Below are positions 1 to 8,713 of a stretch of DNA of 41,107 nucleotides, piece after piece. Position numbers and translations under genes: made by a program. Source of the stretch: Pseudomonadales bacterium (GTDB taxonomy: Bacteria > Pseudomonadota > Gammaproteobacteria > Pseudomonadales > Azotimanducaceae); NCBI GenBank assembly GCA_023300545.1, contig JALZVT010000074.1:1-41107 (forward strand). The letters run 5' to 3'. The notes under the pieces were generated by a model, which was not told the DNA's origin, ran no database searches, and saw nothing but the letters and a program-made list of their open reading frames with translations. Within the stretch, counting starts at the first letter, position 1, and every line of letters begins with the position of its first letter.

Positions 1-23
1 TCCCCCTCAACCGAAGCCCTCCC

Positions 24-626
24 ATGCCGCGCCAACCCCGCATATTCCCACCGCACACGCCGATCCACATCCGCCAACGGGGTAACAACCGCCAAGCCAT
101 TTTTCACCGCCAGCGCGATGCCGCGACCTACGCGAAGTTTCTACAGCTGGCTGCCTGCGTAAACGGCGTGCAAATTAACGGTTGGGTGTTAATGGCAAAC
201 CACGTGCATCTACTGCTATCTGCTTCTAGTGAGTCTGCGATTCCACGCTGTATGAAACTGTTAGGCGGTAAATACGTGCGCTACTTTAACGATCGGTGGC
301 AGCGCACTGGAACCTTGTTTGAAGGTCGTTACAGCTCAACCCCGATTTGCGACACCGACTATTTCTTGGAGTGTTTGCGCTACATCGAGTTAAACCCCGT
401 ACGCGCAGGAATGGTCAGCTCGCCAGACCTCTATCGCTGGTCAAGCTATAGGGCTCACGGCATTGGGATTGAGAATCGGTTATTAACATCGCACCGGGAG
501 TATCAGGAGTTGGCGCGAACTGGCGCTGAGAGACGGCGGGTTTGGCGGGAGTATGTGGCAGAGGGGATTGAAGCCAGAGGGCAGAAGCGCCTGCGGCCCC
601 TCATAAGAGCCCGCGGCCCCTCATAA
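24..626 (+). CDS. REP-associated tyrosine transposase (RAYT, IS200/Y1-like)
   Basis: This is a single-domain Y1 HUH endonuclease of about 200 residues, the usual size of RAYTs. The metal-binding HUH motif is NHVHLLL near residue 60. The nucleophilic tyrosine is probably in GGKYVRYFN near residues 82-90. The family signatures GTLFEGRY, YIELNPVRAGMV and YRWSSYRAHG follow. RAYTs are domesticated single-copy relatives of IS200/IS605 transposases that bind and cleave REP palindromes. The gene is intact. Its last 14 or so codons lie inside two GC-rich REP-like units, and more palindromic repeats follow directly. The flanking palindromes are the likely substrates; that is inference. Confidence in the family is high. 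Confidence 0.93.
   Translation: MPRQPRIFPPHTPIHIRQRGNNRQAIFHRQRDAATYAKFLQLAACVNGVQINGWVLMANHVHLLLSASSESAIPRCMKLLGGKYVRYFNDRWQRTGTLFEGRYSSTPICDTDYFLECLRYIELNPVRAGMVSSPDLYRWSSYRAHGIGIENRLLTSHREYQELARTGAERRRVWREYVAEGIEARGQKRLRPLIRARGPS
582..626 (+). repeat. Two tandem REP-like units inside the RAYT 3' end
   Basis: Unit 1 (582-606) contains AGAAGCGCCTGCGGCCCC followed by TCATAA. Unit 2 (607-626) contains GAGCCCGCGGCCCC followed by TCATAA. A third, related unit lies at 673-696 (AGAAGCGCCCGCGGCCC then TTATAA). The RAYT stop codon is the TAA that ends unit 2, so the protein's last residues are translated repeat. Confidence 0.75.
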
Positions 627-635
627 AATAAGGCA

Positions 636-659
636 GGGGTCAGAATTAATTCTGACCCC
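636..659. repeat. REP-type perfect palindrome, copy 1
   Basis: This is a 24-bp perfect palindrome with arms GGGGTCAGAATT and AATTCTGACCCC, 10 bp downstream of the RAYT stop. The same arms recur at 2581-2611 and 8714-8737. It lies between the converging ends of the RAYT and the acyl-CoA synthetase gene and could also act as a bidirectional transcription barrier, although it has no T-tract. Confidence 0.85.
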
Positions 660-663
660 GATG

Positions 664-717
664 TGTGGAGGTCAGAAGCGCCCGCGGCCCTTATAAATGA
701 ATTCTGACTCCCACCAC
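664..717. repeat. Imperfect REP stem enclosing a third GC-rich unit
   Basis: The left arm GTGGAGGTCAGAA and right arm TTCTGACTCCCACCAC pair imperfectly around the unit AGAAGCGCCCGCGGCCC at 674-690. With the palindrome at 636-659 this makes a two-hairpin arrangement, as in classical REP doublets. Confidence 0.65.
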
Positions 718-734
718 ACGCCAAACACCCGCCC

Positions 735-2459
735 CTAAACCGCGTCAGCAACCGCCAACTGATCTTTCAGCTCACGGCGCAGAAACTTACCGCTGGCGTT
801 TCTTGGCAGCGATTCGCTTTGCACCCAGAGGTAGCGCGGAATCTTGTGCTTGGCAATCAGTTCGCTGCAATGCTTGCGCAGCTCCTCAGGCGTTGCGGTA
901 AAGCCCTCAGCAAGCACAAGCGCGGCACCTACCTCTTCACCCAACCGATCGTCCGGCACACCAAACACACTGCATTCGGCAACGGCTGCATGCTTATACA
1001 GGGCATTCTCTACCTCTGCGCAATACACGTTCTCGCCACCGCGCAGCACCATGTCTTTCAGACGATCCACAATAAATATGCAGTCGTCTTCATCGATGCG
1101 GGCGATGTCACCTGTGTGCAACCAGCGATCGGTAATGGATTCAGCCGTTGCGTCTGCACGGTTCAGATAACCCTTGATGACCGGCGCACCGCGAACCCAG
1201 AGCTCGCCGTGTTCTCCAATAGGCAGGGTGTTGCCGTCCGCATCCACGCACTTGGCTTCAAAGGTTGGCATGGCAGGCCCAGCGCTGTTGGGCTTGCCGA
1301 CAAAGAAGTCAGACGAAAATGAGGTGATGATGCCGCAAGTTTCGGTCATGCCGTAACCCGTGCTCGGACGCGCGCCCTTGCCCAGCTTATCTACCTTGTC
1401 GACAAGGTCAGGCTGGAACTGCGCACCACCACCACTGATACCGGTTAAGGAACTCACGTCGCGGGTAGCAAAGTCTGGGTGCATAACCAGCTCACGGGCC
1501 ATAACCGGCACGCCACTGATGGCTGTCAGACGTTCACGCTCAATGAGTTCCAGAGCTTCGCCTGCGTCCCAGCGGTAGGTGTGCACCAGCTTGCCACCAG
1601 CAAACGTAATCGCGTAAGCACCGCAATTGTTAGCCGTCACGTGGAACAATGGTGTTGTCATGATGGCACCAGGCACTGGCGCATCGTCTGGATTGGGTGG
1701 CGCCTCGCCTTTGGTCCGGGCAATCGCGTGGGCCTGAGCCATACCAGCAAACGCCAGGTTCATCAGGTTTGACACACAGCCTCGATGGGTCAGTTGCGCG
1801 CCCTTGGGTCGGCCAGTGGTACCCGAGGTATAGAAAATACAGGCGTCATCGTCTGGATCAATGGTGACAACCGGCAAATCAGACGGTGCGGCAATGAGCT
1901 CGCTGAACGGCGCAACCCCTGCAGGCAGCGGGTCTTCGCAACGGACAGCCACTACTTTGATCTGCGGAAAGTCACCGAGCATGCCATCCAGCCGCTCGAG
2001 CCGTTCGCTGTCACAGATCATAACCTTGGGTTCAGAATCTTCTAGCGCGTAGTGTATTTCTTCCCCAACCCACCAGGCGTTCATACCCACACAGACGGCG
2101 CCCATGGACAAAATGGCCCAATAGCACTGCATCCACTCGGGGTAGTTACGCATGGCAATTGCCACACGATCACCCGGCTGCACGCCCTGGGCACTCAGCC
2201 AGGCCGCAATAGACGCCACTCGATCGTGGGTCTGGGCGTAAGTCAGCCGTTCGTCGTTATAGATCAGATAGTCACGTTCGGCGTACTGCATTGACGACAG
2301 CCAAACCTCTCGTACGCTTGGCGGCGCTGCTGCAAAACAGCGTGTCGGCTGGCCAAGAACATCCTTTGTGACCACTTCAAACGGCCCACCTGGCCCCGTG
2401 AATTCGCCCCATACTGCCTTTAGGTTTACGTACAAATCTCCGCTCAAGGTCCCCTCCAT
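735..2459 (-). CDS. Acyl-CoA synthetase (class I AMP-forming ligase)
   Basis: This 574-residue enzyme activates a carboxylic acid, probably a fatty or other acyl acid, to acyl-CoA through an acyl-AMP intermediate. The ATP-binding loop is YTSGTTGRPKGA near residue 210. The A5 motif is STGYGMTETCG near 365, the A7 aspartate lies in WLHTGDIARID, and the hinge/A8 motif is DRLKDMVLRGGENVY near 465. The catalytic lysine is in NASGKFLRREL near the C-terminus. All core motifs are intact. The chain length of the substrate cannot be read from sequence. There is no clear ribosome site before the ATG. The gene is monocistronic, between REP elements, and separate from nqr. It is sometimes labelled FadD-like; I leave the symbol empty. 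Confidence 0.9.
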   Translation of the reverse strand: MEGTLSGDLYVNLKAVWGEFTGPGGPFEVVTKDVLGQPTRCFAAAPPSVREVWLSSMQYAERDYLIYNDERLTYAQTHDRVASIAAWLSAQGVQPGDRVAIAMRNYPEWMQCYWAILSMGAVCVGMNAWWVGEEIHYALEDSEPKVMICDSERLERLDGMLGDFPQIKVVAVRCEDPLPAGVAPFSELIAAPSDLPVVTIDPDDDACIFYTSGTTGRPKGAQLTHRGCVSNLMNLAFAGMAQAHAIARTKGEAPPNPDDAPVPGAIMTTPLFHVTANNCGAYAITFAGGKLVHTYRWDAGEALELIERERLTAISGVPVMARELVMHPDFATRDVSSLTGISGGGAQFQPDLVDKVDKLGKGARPSTGYGMTETCGIITSFSSDFFVGKPNSAGPAMPTFEAKCVDADGNTLPIGEHGELWVRGAPVIKGYLNRADATAESITDRWLHTGDIARIDEDDCIFIVDRLKDMVLRGGENVYCAEVENALYKHAAVAECSVFGVPDDRLGEEVGAALVLAEGFTATPEELRKHCSELIAKHKIPRYLWVQSESLPRNASGKFLRRELKDQLAVADAV

Positions 2460-2482
2460 AACGCGTTGATAAATCTATATTT

Positions 2483-2511
2483 AGTATGCCCAGCCCACAC
2501 CGGCAGGGCAA
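2483..2511 (-). promoter_or_regulatory. Candidate sigma-70 promoter for the acyl-CoA synthetase
   Basis: On the minus strand, TTGCCC (2506-2511) and CATACT (2483-2488) are separated by 17 bp, each matching 4 of 6 consensus bases. The ATG is about 24 bases downstream of the -10, so the leader would be short. Confidence 0.4.
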
Positions 2512-2540
2512 TCTGATTTACGGTTTAAAGAGCGGTCGCG

Positions 2541-2567
2541 GAGGGTTGGGGTTTGGGGGAGGATTGG
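2541..2567 (+). other. G-rich run with quadruplex potential
   Basis: Six G-runs (GG, GGG, GGGG, GGGGG, GG, GG) are packed into about 25 bases between nqrF and the synthetase gene, just beside the REP hairpin at 2581-2611. Only three runs have three or more G, so a stable quadruplex would need two tetrads or a bulge. Confidence 0.4.
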
Positions 2568-2580
2568 TTGTTGCGAGTTA

Positions 2581-2611
2581 GGGGTCAGAAGCGCCTGCGC
2601 ATTCTGACCCC
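2581..2611. repeat. REP-type hairpin, copy 2, just after nqrF
   Basis: The 10-bp arms GGGGTCAGAA and TTCTGACCCC enclose the 11-base spacer GCGCCTGCGCA. The spacer matches the start of the GC-rich unit found after the RAYT. It begins 10 bases after the nqrF stop and may protect or terminate the nqr mRNA. Confidence 0.8.
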
Positions 2612-2620
2612 GATTTAGAG

Positions 2621-3853
2621 CTAGCCGCCGAAGTCGTCCAGCAGGATGTTCTCAGGCTCAACGCCTAGGTCATCCAGCATCGTCAGTACAGCAGCCACCA
2701 TTGGCGGTGGACCACACAGGTAGTACTCACAGTCTTCGGGATTGGGATGGTCTTTCAGGTAATTCTCAAGCACAACGTTGTGAATGAAACCCGTCTCGCC
2801 CGTCCAGTTGTCGTCCGGCATCGGATCAGACAACGCCACATGCCAATCGAAGTTATCGTACTGCTCGGCGAGCACGTCAAACTCGTCGGTGTAGAACATC
2901 TCGGTTAGCGAGCGTGCGCCATACCAATAGCTCATCTTCACATCAGCGTTCTTCTTGCGCTTCAGCTCATCAAAGATCTGTGAGCGCAGCGGGGCCATGC
3001 CAGCACCACCACCAATCCAGATTTTCTCTGCCGGCGTTTCCTTGGTGAAGAAATCACCGTAGGGACCAAACACCGTCAGCTTGTCGCCTGGCTTCAGGTT
3101 AAAGCAATAACTCGACATAGCGCCCGGTGGCACGTCCATTCCCGGAGGCGGTGAAGCGATCCGAATATTGAACTTCAAAATACCCTTCTCTTCCGGGTAA
3201 TTTGCCATCGAGTATGCTCGAATAGTGACGTCATCAATTTTCGCGTGGTGATTCCATACGCCAAATCGGTCCCAATCGCCGTGGTATTCCTTTTCCACGT
3301 CAAACTCTTTGTAATCGAGTTCGTAGGGTGGAATTTCGAGTTGCACAAAGCCACCCGCTCGGAACGCCACTTCTTCGCCTTCCGGCAGTTTCAGTGTGAG
3401 TTCCTTAATAAAGGTCGCCACGTTGTTGTTCGACTCAACCTCACATTCCCAACGTTTAACGCCAAAGGCGTCTTCGGGAATTTCGATCTTCATGTCTTGC
3501 TTTACAGCTACCTGACACGACAACCGCCAGTTTTCGCGAATCTCGCCGCGAGTGAAGTGGCCTTCTTCGGTCGACAGAATAGATCCACCGCCGTCATTAA
3601 CCTGGCAACGACACTGCGCACAGGTACCACCACCGCCACAGGCGCTAGAAAGGAACACGCCCTTGTCTGCGAGTGTATTCAGCAGCTTGCCACCCGCAGG
3701 CACAACCACCCGCTTCTCAGGGTCGCCATTAATTTCGATTGTCACGTCACCTGAAGCTACCAGCTTCGAGCGCGCAAACAAAATCACCATCACAAGGAAC
3801 AACACTGTGAGCGTAAACATCACAATGCCGAGCGCAACTGTGGTTCCAAACAT
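2621..3853 (-). CDS. nqrF: Na+-translocating NADH:quinone reductase, subunit F
   Basis: This is the electron-entry subunit of the sodium pump: it oxidises NADH with FAD and passes electrons to a 2Fe-2S centre. An N-terminal membrane helix (residues 5-27) is followed by a ferredoxin domain with cluster cysteines C72, C78, C81 and C113. Then come the FAD motif RAYSMANY, the NADH-binding [19 protein letters not shown], and the family C-terminus LLDDFGG. The 410-residue length is standard. A GAGGAG ribosome site lies 9 bases before the ATG. It is the last gene of the operon, 29 bases after nqrE. The maturation genes apbE and nqrM, often found downstream of nqrF, are not here; a REP hairpin follows instead. 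Confidence 0.97.
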   Translation of the reverse strand: MFGTTVALGIVMFTLTVLFLVMVILFARSKLVASGDVTIEINGDPEKRVVVPAGGKLLNTLADKGVFLSSACGGGGTCAQCRCQVNDGGGSILSTEEGHFTRGEIRENWRLSCQVAVKQDMKIEIPEDAFGVKRWECEVESNNNVATFIKELTLKLPEGEEVAFRAGGFVQLEIPPYELDYKEFDVEKEYHGDWDRFGVWNHHAKIDDVTIRAYSMANYPEEKGILKFNIRIASPPPGMDVPPGAMSSYCFNLKPGDKLTVFGPYGDFFTKETPAEKIWIGGGAGMAPLRSQIFDELKRKKNADVKMSYWYGARSLTEMFYTDEFDVLAEQYDNFDWHVALSDPMPDDNWTGETGFIHNVVLENYLKDHPNPEDCEYYLCGPPPMVAAVLTMLDDLGVEPENILLDDFGG

Positions 3854-3882
3854 CCCGGATTCTCCTCAGTCTCTACTCAGAC

Positions 3883-4500
3883 CTAAATATCGATGCCGCC
3901 GAACGACATAAAACACAACGACAATAAGCCGACGCAGATGAAAGTAACGCCAAGGCCACGAAGACCTTCGGGCACATCGCTGTACTTGAGCTTTTCGCGT
4001 ACACCAGCCAATGCGGTGATCGCCAAAGCCCAGCCAACGCCAGCCCCTAAACCAAAAACCACACTTTCGCCAAAGTTGTAATCGCGTTCTTCCATAAACA
4101 GGGAACCAGCGAGAATCGCGCAGTTCACTGTAATAAGCGGCAAGAAAACGCCTAGCGCGTTATAGAGAGCAGGCACAAAACGATCAAGGAACATCTCAAG
4201 AATCTGCACCATCGCCGCAATCACGCCGATGTAGGCAAGAAACGTTAGAAAGCTCAGATCCACTGAAGCGAAGTCAGCACTGATCCATGTCATTGCCCCT
4301 TCTTTCAGGAAGTAAGTGTAGATCAGGTTATTCGCTGGAACCGTGATGCCGAGTACAACAACAACCGCGACCCCGAGGCCAATAGCCGTAGAAATCTTCT
4401 TCGAAATTGCAATGAACGTACACATGCCCAGAAAGAATGTGAGGGCCATGTTCTCGATGAATATGGCACGAACAAACAGCCCTAGATATTGCTCAAGCAT
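3883..4500 (-). CDS. nqrE: Na+-translocating NADH:quinone reductase, subunit E
   Basis: This is an integral membrane subunit of 205 residues with six predicted helices. Its half-helix cysteines ([11 protein letters not shown] and TVNCAILAG) pair with those of NqrD to hold the intramembrane iron site described for the Vibrio cholerae enzyme. The ATG overlaps the nqrD stop as TAATG, indicating translational coupling. NqrE and NqrD are homologous to each other and to RnfA/RnfE. The adjacent nqrF and nqrA, and the absence of any rnf gene, settle the identity. Confidence 0.97.
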   Translation of the reverse strand: MLEQYLGLFVRAIFIENMALTFFLGMCTFIAISKKISTAIGLGVAVVVVLGITVPANNLIYTYFLKEGAMTWISADFASVDLSFLTFLAYIGVIAAMVQILEMFLDRFVPALYNALGVFLPLITVNCAILAGSLFMEERDYNFGESVVFGLGAGVGWALAITALAGVREKLKYSDVPEGLRGLGVTFICVGLLSLCFMSFGGIDI

Positions 4501-5162
4501 TACAGCGCCTCCCGGTACTGGGCATTAGGCGCAATCTGATACTCAGGCGCCTCTACCTGTTCGGTCTTCCACGAACGCAACGCCCAGATAAGGCCAGCGA
4601 TGATGAAGAATGCACTGGGTGCGAGCAGCATCATGCCGTTTGGCTGATACCAACCGCCATTGGCAACCAGGGGCATAATTTCGTAACCGAGCAAGGTACC
4701 CGAGCCCAGTGGCTCACGAATGAACGCAACCAGAATAAGAATAAGACTATAACCAACGGCGTTACCAAACCCGTCAATCGCTGACAATAGGGGCGGGTTT
4801 TGCATCGCAAAGGCTTCAGCACGCCCCATCACAATACAGTTGGTAATAATCAAACCCACAAACACCGACAGGCTCTTAGAGATGTCGTAGGCCACCGCCT
4901 GCAATACCTGATCCACCAAAATCACCAAACTCGCAATAATGGTCATCTGCACAATGATGCGGATATTGGTTGGAATGAAGTTACGAACAATCGACACGAG
5001 AAAGCTCGACATGGTGGTCACAAAGATCACCGCGAGACACATCACGAGTGTTGTCGACATCTGCACCGTTACCGCCAATGCCGAGCAAATACCCAACACC
5101 TGCAGTGCAATAGGATTGTTGTTAAATATCGGGTCTACGAGGACCTCTTTAGCGCTTGCCAT
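4500..5162 (-). CDS. nqrD: Na+-translocating NADH:quinone reductase, subunit D
   Basis: This membrane subunit of 220 residues is homologous to NqrE in inverted topology. The conserved segments [13 protein letters not shown] and [16 protein letters not shown] carry the two cysteines that share the NqrD/NqrE iron centre. The N-terminus [15 protein letters not shown] is typical of the family. The start codon overlaps the nqrC stop as TAATG, and its own stop overlaps nqrE in the same way, so nqrC, nqrD and nqrE look translationally coupled. Confidence 0.97.
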   Translation of the reverse strand: MASAKEVLVDPIFNNNPIALQVLGICSALAVTVQMSTTLVMCLAVIFVTTMSSFLVSIVRNFIPTNIRIIVQMTIIASLVILVDQVLQAVAYDISKSLSVFVGLIITNCIVMGRAEAFAMQNPPLLSAIDGFGNAVGYSLILILVAFIREPLGSGTLLGYEIMPLVANGGWYQPNGMMLLAPSAFFIIAGLIWALRSWKTEQVEAPEYQIAPNAQYREAL

Positions 5163-5971
5163 TAGACCGTTCCCGCCTTTAGTTTCTTAAGGTAAGGACC
5201 AAAAGCGCCCTCACCCATCCAATACCTCATCATGTTCTCCACACCTTTAGTGGTGAACGTGGCTCCAGACAAAGCATCCACTTCGTTTTGCGCCGCCGCT
5301 GAACCCTCAGGCGAACGCGATTTCACCAGACTGAGCGCCGGTATGCCCTTGGCGTCAAACAGCTGCACGCCAGGCCATAGTGCTTTCCATTTAGGATTAT
5401 CGACTTCACCGCCCAGCCCGGGTGTTTCTTTGTGGGAATAAAAGCCCAGTCCCGCAATGGTGTTCACATCGCCTTCAAGCGCCAAATAACCAAATAGAGT
5501 GCCCCACAACCCGTAGCCACGAACCGGCATAACTACTTTTTCAAGGCCACCGTTGGCATCGCGCTTTAGATAAACAATGGAGTGATTCTCACGTCGACCC
5601 AAGGTGGCCGCGTCTTCGTCTTTCAACAATTCTGTCGAGGCGCTTAGGTCTTTGGCCGCACGAATAGGATCAAAGGTCGCAACGTCGACACCATCAACAT
5701 ACTCACCCGTATCCAAATCAACGATCCGGGCTTCGAAGGAGGCGAATATTTCTGCCACATCCCGACCCTGGGCATCCACCAACGCGTCTGACGGCAACAA
5801 GCCCGCCGCGCGGAGTACGTTTTGCTTCTGGTCGAGCTCCTTGTTGGCTTTCTGCATCGGCCGCAAAGCAACCGCTGACAGCGACACCAAAATGGAACAC
5901 ACCAAACACAGGCCAATCGCCACCAGCAGGGTGTTTTTCAGACTGTCTTTATTAAAGTTGGAATCAGACAC
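5162..5971 (-). CDS. nqrC: Na+-translocating NADH:quinone reductase, subunit C
   Basis: NqrC carries a covalently bound FMN on a periplasmic domain. The flavinylation motif SGAT is seen in [14 protein letters not shown], with the acceptor threonine near residue 238. One N-terminal helix ([21 protein letters not shown]) anchors it. I chose a GTG start at 5971. It has GGAG 8 bases upstream, and the resulting N-terminus [16 protein letters not shown] fits the family. The longer frame to a TTG at 6007 would add 12 residues without family support. The GTG overlaps the nqrB stop by 8 bases. Flavin attachment needs ApbE, which is not encoded in this window. Confidence 0.95.
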   Translation of the reverse strand: MSDSNFNKDSLKNTLLVAIGLCLVCSILVSLSAVALRPMQKANKELDQKQNVLRAAGLLPSDALVDAQGRDVAEIFASFEARIVDLDTGEYVDGVDVATFDPIRAAKDLSASTELLKDEDAATLGRRENHSIVYLKRDANGGLEKVVMPVRGYGLWGTLFGYLALEGDVNTIAGLGFYSHKETPGLGGEVDNPKWKALWPGVQLFDAKGIPALSLVKSRSPEGSAAAQNEVDALSGATFTTKGVENMMRYWMGEGAFGPYLKKLKAGTV

Positions 5972-7148
5972 GAGCAAGTCTCCGCTTGATGTTCGCCTGT
6001 TCGACAAAGTGGTCGATCAGGGGCGCGAACAGATTACCGAATAGAATCGCGAGCATCATGCCCTCCGGGAACGCGGGGTTAACCACTCGAATCAAGGCGC
6101 ACATCACGCCGATCAGAATGCCGTAGTACAGGCGCCCACGGTCGGTCATCGCCGCAGACACCGGATCAGTGGCCATGAACACAGTGCCGAAGGCAAAACC
6201 ACCCAGCACAAAGTGCCAGTAGAACGGCATCGCAAACATAGGGTTGTCAGAGGATATGGCGTTGAACAGCAACGTCGTAACGGTGGTGCCAACAAGAATA
6301 CCCAGCATGACGCGCCAGGACGCGATACGGGTCATCAACAAAATCGCGCCCGCCAACAGAATGGCAAGTACGGAGGTTTCACCGAACGACCCAGGCAGGT
6401 TGCCCAGAAACGCACTCATCCAACTTACTGAACTCTCAATACCAGCGGCCGCATCACCTAATGGCGTGGCCATGGTGTAACCATCAACAGCCACCCATAC
6501 CGCATCACCCGACATCTGTGCAGGGTAGGCAAAATAGAGGAACGCACGCCCCGTGAGGGCTGGGTTCAGGAAGTTTTTGCCGGTACCGCCAAATACTTCT
6601 TTGCCGATCACAACACCAAAGATGATACCGACGGCAGCCATCCACAGTGGCGTGCCGGCAGGCAACGTCAGCGTGAATAAAATAGAGGTAACAAAGTAGC
6701 CTTCATTGACTTCGTGGCCACGCTTCGACGCAAACCAGATCTCAAAAATGATGCCGGCCATAAACACGGTGACATACAGCGGAATGAAATACGCCAAACC
6801 GTGAATCACACAATCCCAGATGCTGGTTGGGTCGTAGCTGGTCAGCCCACCAATAAAGAAGTCACGCCAATCGTTGATCTCAGTCAGGCCAACTTCCGCC
6901 ATCGCCACGTTGGCGTGATAGCCAACAGACCAGGCACCCGCCAGAGCTGGAATGAACGCAACGGCCCAGACGGTGATCATGATGCGCTTCAGGTTCAGCC
7001 CGTCGCGAATGTGAGATGCGCCAGCCGTCACCGTATCGGGCGTATAGAGCGCTGTATCAATGGCCTCGTACGCGGGATACAACGCCTCAAGCTTGCCACC
7101 TTTCTCAAAATGCGGCTCGATACTGTCGAGAATACTTCGAAGACCCAT
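5964..7148 (-). CDS. nqrB: Na+-translocating NADH:quinone reductase, subunit B
   Basis: This is the largest membrane subunit (394 residues, about ten helices). It holds covalent FMN and riboflavin and contributes to the sodium path and quinone reduction. Family landmarks are TAGASHIRDGLNLKR near residue 41, GKEVFGGTGKNFLNPALTGRAFLYFAYP near 183, and the FMN region VDGYTMATPLG near 221. The acceptor threonine (T228, equivalent to Vibrio T236) is present, but the usual SGAT core reads TMAT. The start is 2 bases after the nqrA stop. The end overlaps nqrC. Confidence 0.97.
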   Translation of the reverse strand: MGLRSILDSIEPHFEKGGKLEALYPAYEAIDTALYTPDTVTAGASHIRDGLNLKRIMITVWAVAFIPALAGAWSVGYHANVAMAEVGLTEINDWRDFFIGGLTSYDPTSIWDCVIHGLAYFIPLYVTVFMAGIIFEIWFASKRGHEVNEGYFVTSILFTLTLPAGTPLWMAAVGIIFGVVIGKEVFGGTGKNFLNPALTGRAFLYFAYPAQMSGDAVWVAVDGYTMATPLGDAAAGIESSVSWMSAFLGNLPGSFGETSVLAILLAGAILLMTRIASWRVMLGILVGTTVTTLLFNAISSDNPMFAMPFYWHFVLGGFAFGTVFMATDPVSAAMTDRGRLYYGILIGVMCALIRVVNPAFPEGMMLAILFGNLFAPLIDHFVEQANIKRRLARV

Positions 7149-7150
7149 TA

Positions 7151-8479
7151 CTAGCCCTCCTTCTGAATTTGATTGAGCAGTTGCCGCAAGACGGGCCCGT
7201 ACTCATATTTGCCAGGACAGGCGTAGGTGCACAGAGCCACGTCTTCTTCATCGAGCTCTAGGCAACCCAGGTTAATAGCACGTTCTATATCACTCACGAG
7301 CAGAGCCCGCATGAGTTGTGTGGCCAGAATATCCATTGGCATCACTTTGTCGTATGTGCCGATGGGCACCATCGCCCGTGCGCTGCCGTTAGTGGTGGTC
7401 GTGAAATCGATGACCTTTTTACCCAGCCACGATGACAAAAATACGGGGAAGACAGAGTGAGTGTTGGCTCCCGGGGTCAGGTAACCAAGGAAGTAACGCG
7501 CACGATCTTCCGGCAGTACCGACACTTGATTGTGGTACCGCCCCAAGAAGGCCAGACCACCGCGTGCGGCGTGCCCGGTAAACACCGGACCAGAGATGAC
7601 GCGCTGCTCGCCGTCAGCAAGCTCACCGGCGGCCAGCTCGTCTAAAGAGGCACCAATCAGAGTACGAATGAGTCGAGGTGAGGTAACCCCAGGTCCAGCC
7701 AGAGAGATCACTCGAGAACTATCGAGTTCGCCACTCTCAAGCAAGTGACCGATGGCGATCACGTCCTGATAGCCAATGGTCCAAACGGTTTTGTTGGCAC
7801 TGACGGGGTCAAGAAAGTGGATATGCGTGCCGGGAAGGCCCGCAGGGTGAATGCCTTCAAACTCAGAAGGTGTGAGCTTAGGGTCAGAGCCAGCTGGCAA
7901 AAACTTGCCCGCCTCGTGACACACAAACACTTTGCCTTCGGTGAGCTTGGCAAGGCCATCCAGCCCCGCCGTAAACTCGCTGGGACGGTCGTTGATGACC
8001 ACAAGCGGGTCTGCCGCCAGTGGGTTGGTGTCCATCGCATTAACAAAGATAGAGTGCGGTGAGCTGCCTAGTGCCGGCACCATACTGAATGGCCGGGTAC
8101 GCAGCGATGTCCATAGGCCTGAAGCCACCAGAACGCTCTCGACCCCTGCCCGGTCTTTGGCCTGGCTGGTGTCAAAGCTCTCGGCATCATCGCCATCAAC
8201 ATCGATCACAACTGATTCGAGTACCCGCTTGGCACCACGATTGATTGCACTGATCGTGCCAGCAGCCGGCGCGGTGAAGATCACGCCTGGCGTTTTCTTA
8301 TCAGCGAAGATCTCCTGACCACGCTTAACCCGGTCGCCCTCACGAACGGCCATGGTCGGTTTCATGCCGATATAGTCAGGCCCAAGCACAGCTAGGGTGC
8401 GAGGATACTTGGTGTCGCCCAGGCTCTGTACCGGCGCACCGGCAATGGGTAGATCGAGCCCTTTCTTGATACTAATCAT
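7151..8479 (-). CDS. nqrA: Na+-translocating NADH:quinone reductase, subunit A
   Basis: NqrA is a peripheral cytoplasmic subunit implicated in ubiquinone binding. The protein has 442 residues and the family start MISIKKGLDLPIAGAPVQ. Typical segments are VREGDRVKRGQEIF, FTAPAAGTISAINRGAKR, ISGPVFTGHAARGGLAFLGRYHNQVSVL and CTYACPGKYEYGPVLRQLLNQI at the C-terminus. It is the first gene of the operon nqrA-B-C-D-E-F. A -10-like box and a leader hairpin lie upstream. Confidence 0.97.
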   Translation of the reverse strand: MISIKKGLDLPIAGAPVQSLGDTKYPRTLAVLGPDYIGMKPTMAVREGDRVKRGQEIFADKKTPGVIFTAPAAGTISAINRGAKRVLESVVIDVDGDDAESFDTSQAKDRAGVESVLVASGLWTSLRTRPFSMVPALGSSPHSIFVNAMDTNPLAADPLVVINDRPSEFTAGLDGLAKLTEGKVFVCHEAGKFLPAGSDPKLTPSEFEGIHPAGLPGTHIHFLDPVSANKTVWTIGYQDVIAIGHLLESGELDSSRVISLAGPGVTSPRLIRTLIGASLDELAAGELADGEQRVISGPVFTGHAARGGLAFLGRYHNQVSVLPEDRARYFLGYLTPGANTHSVFPVFLSSWLGKKVIDFTTTTNGSARAMVPIGTYDKVMPMDILATQLMRALLVSDIERAINLGCLELDEEDVALCTYACPGKYEYGPVLRQLLNQIQKEG

Positions 8480-8500
8480 AGGTGTCTAACTGTTCCTGCC

Positions 8501-8525
8501 GTTCCAGGCAAAACGCCTGTGGAAC
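8501..8525 (-). promoter_or_regulatory. Hairpin in the nqrA leader
   Basis: On the transcript strand, GTTCCACAGGC and GCCTGGAAC pair around a short loop (GTTTT) with a two-base bulge. It ends about 21 bases before the nqrA ATG. It could shape translation initiation or mRNA stability; no known riboswitch pattern was recognised. Confidence 0.4.
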
Positions 8526-8591
8526 GTTGGTTGCCAGAGCAAACGGCAACAAGGTGATGGGCTGGGCAGGACCCCCCGCTCAGGCGCGCAA

Positions 8592-8597
8592 ATTATA
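8592..8597 (-). promoter_or_regulatory. Candidate -10 box of the nqr promoter
   Basis: The minus strand carries an exact TATAAT. The best -35 at 17 bp (TGGCTT, 8615-8620) is poor, so an activator may be needed if this is the real promoter. The leader would be about 105 bases and would contain the hairpin at 8501-8525. Confidence 0.4.
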
Positions 8598-8713
8598 GTG
8601 GCGGCCCACGACGAAAGCCACAGCGTTAACAGTGTAAAAGTGCGTTGAAGGGAAGTTTTTAAGGCTAGAAAGTGTAGCTGAAGGTTTGAGGTTTGCGAGC
8701 GGGCTTAGCTCAC

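Noticed and set aside
5972-6007. Longer nqrC start at a TTG
   Set aside because: The GTG at 5971 has a GGAG ribosome site and matches the family N-terminus; the TTG has neither.
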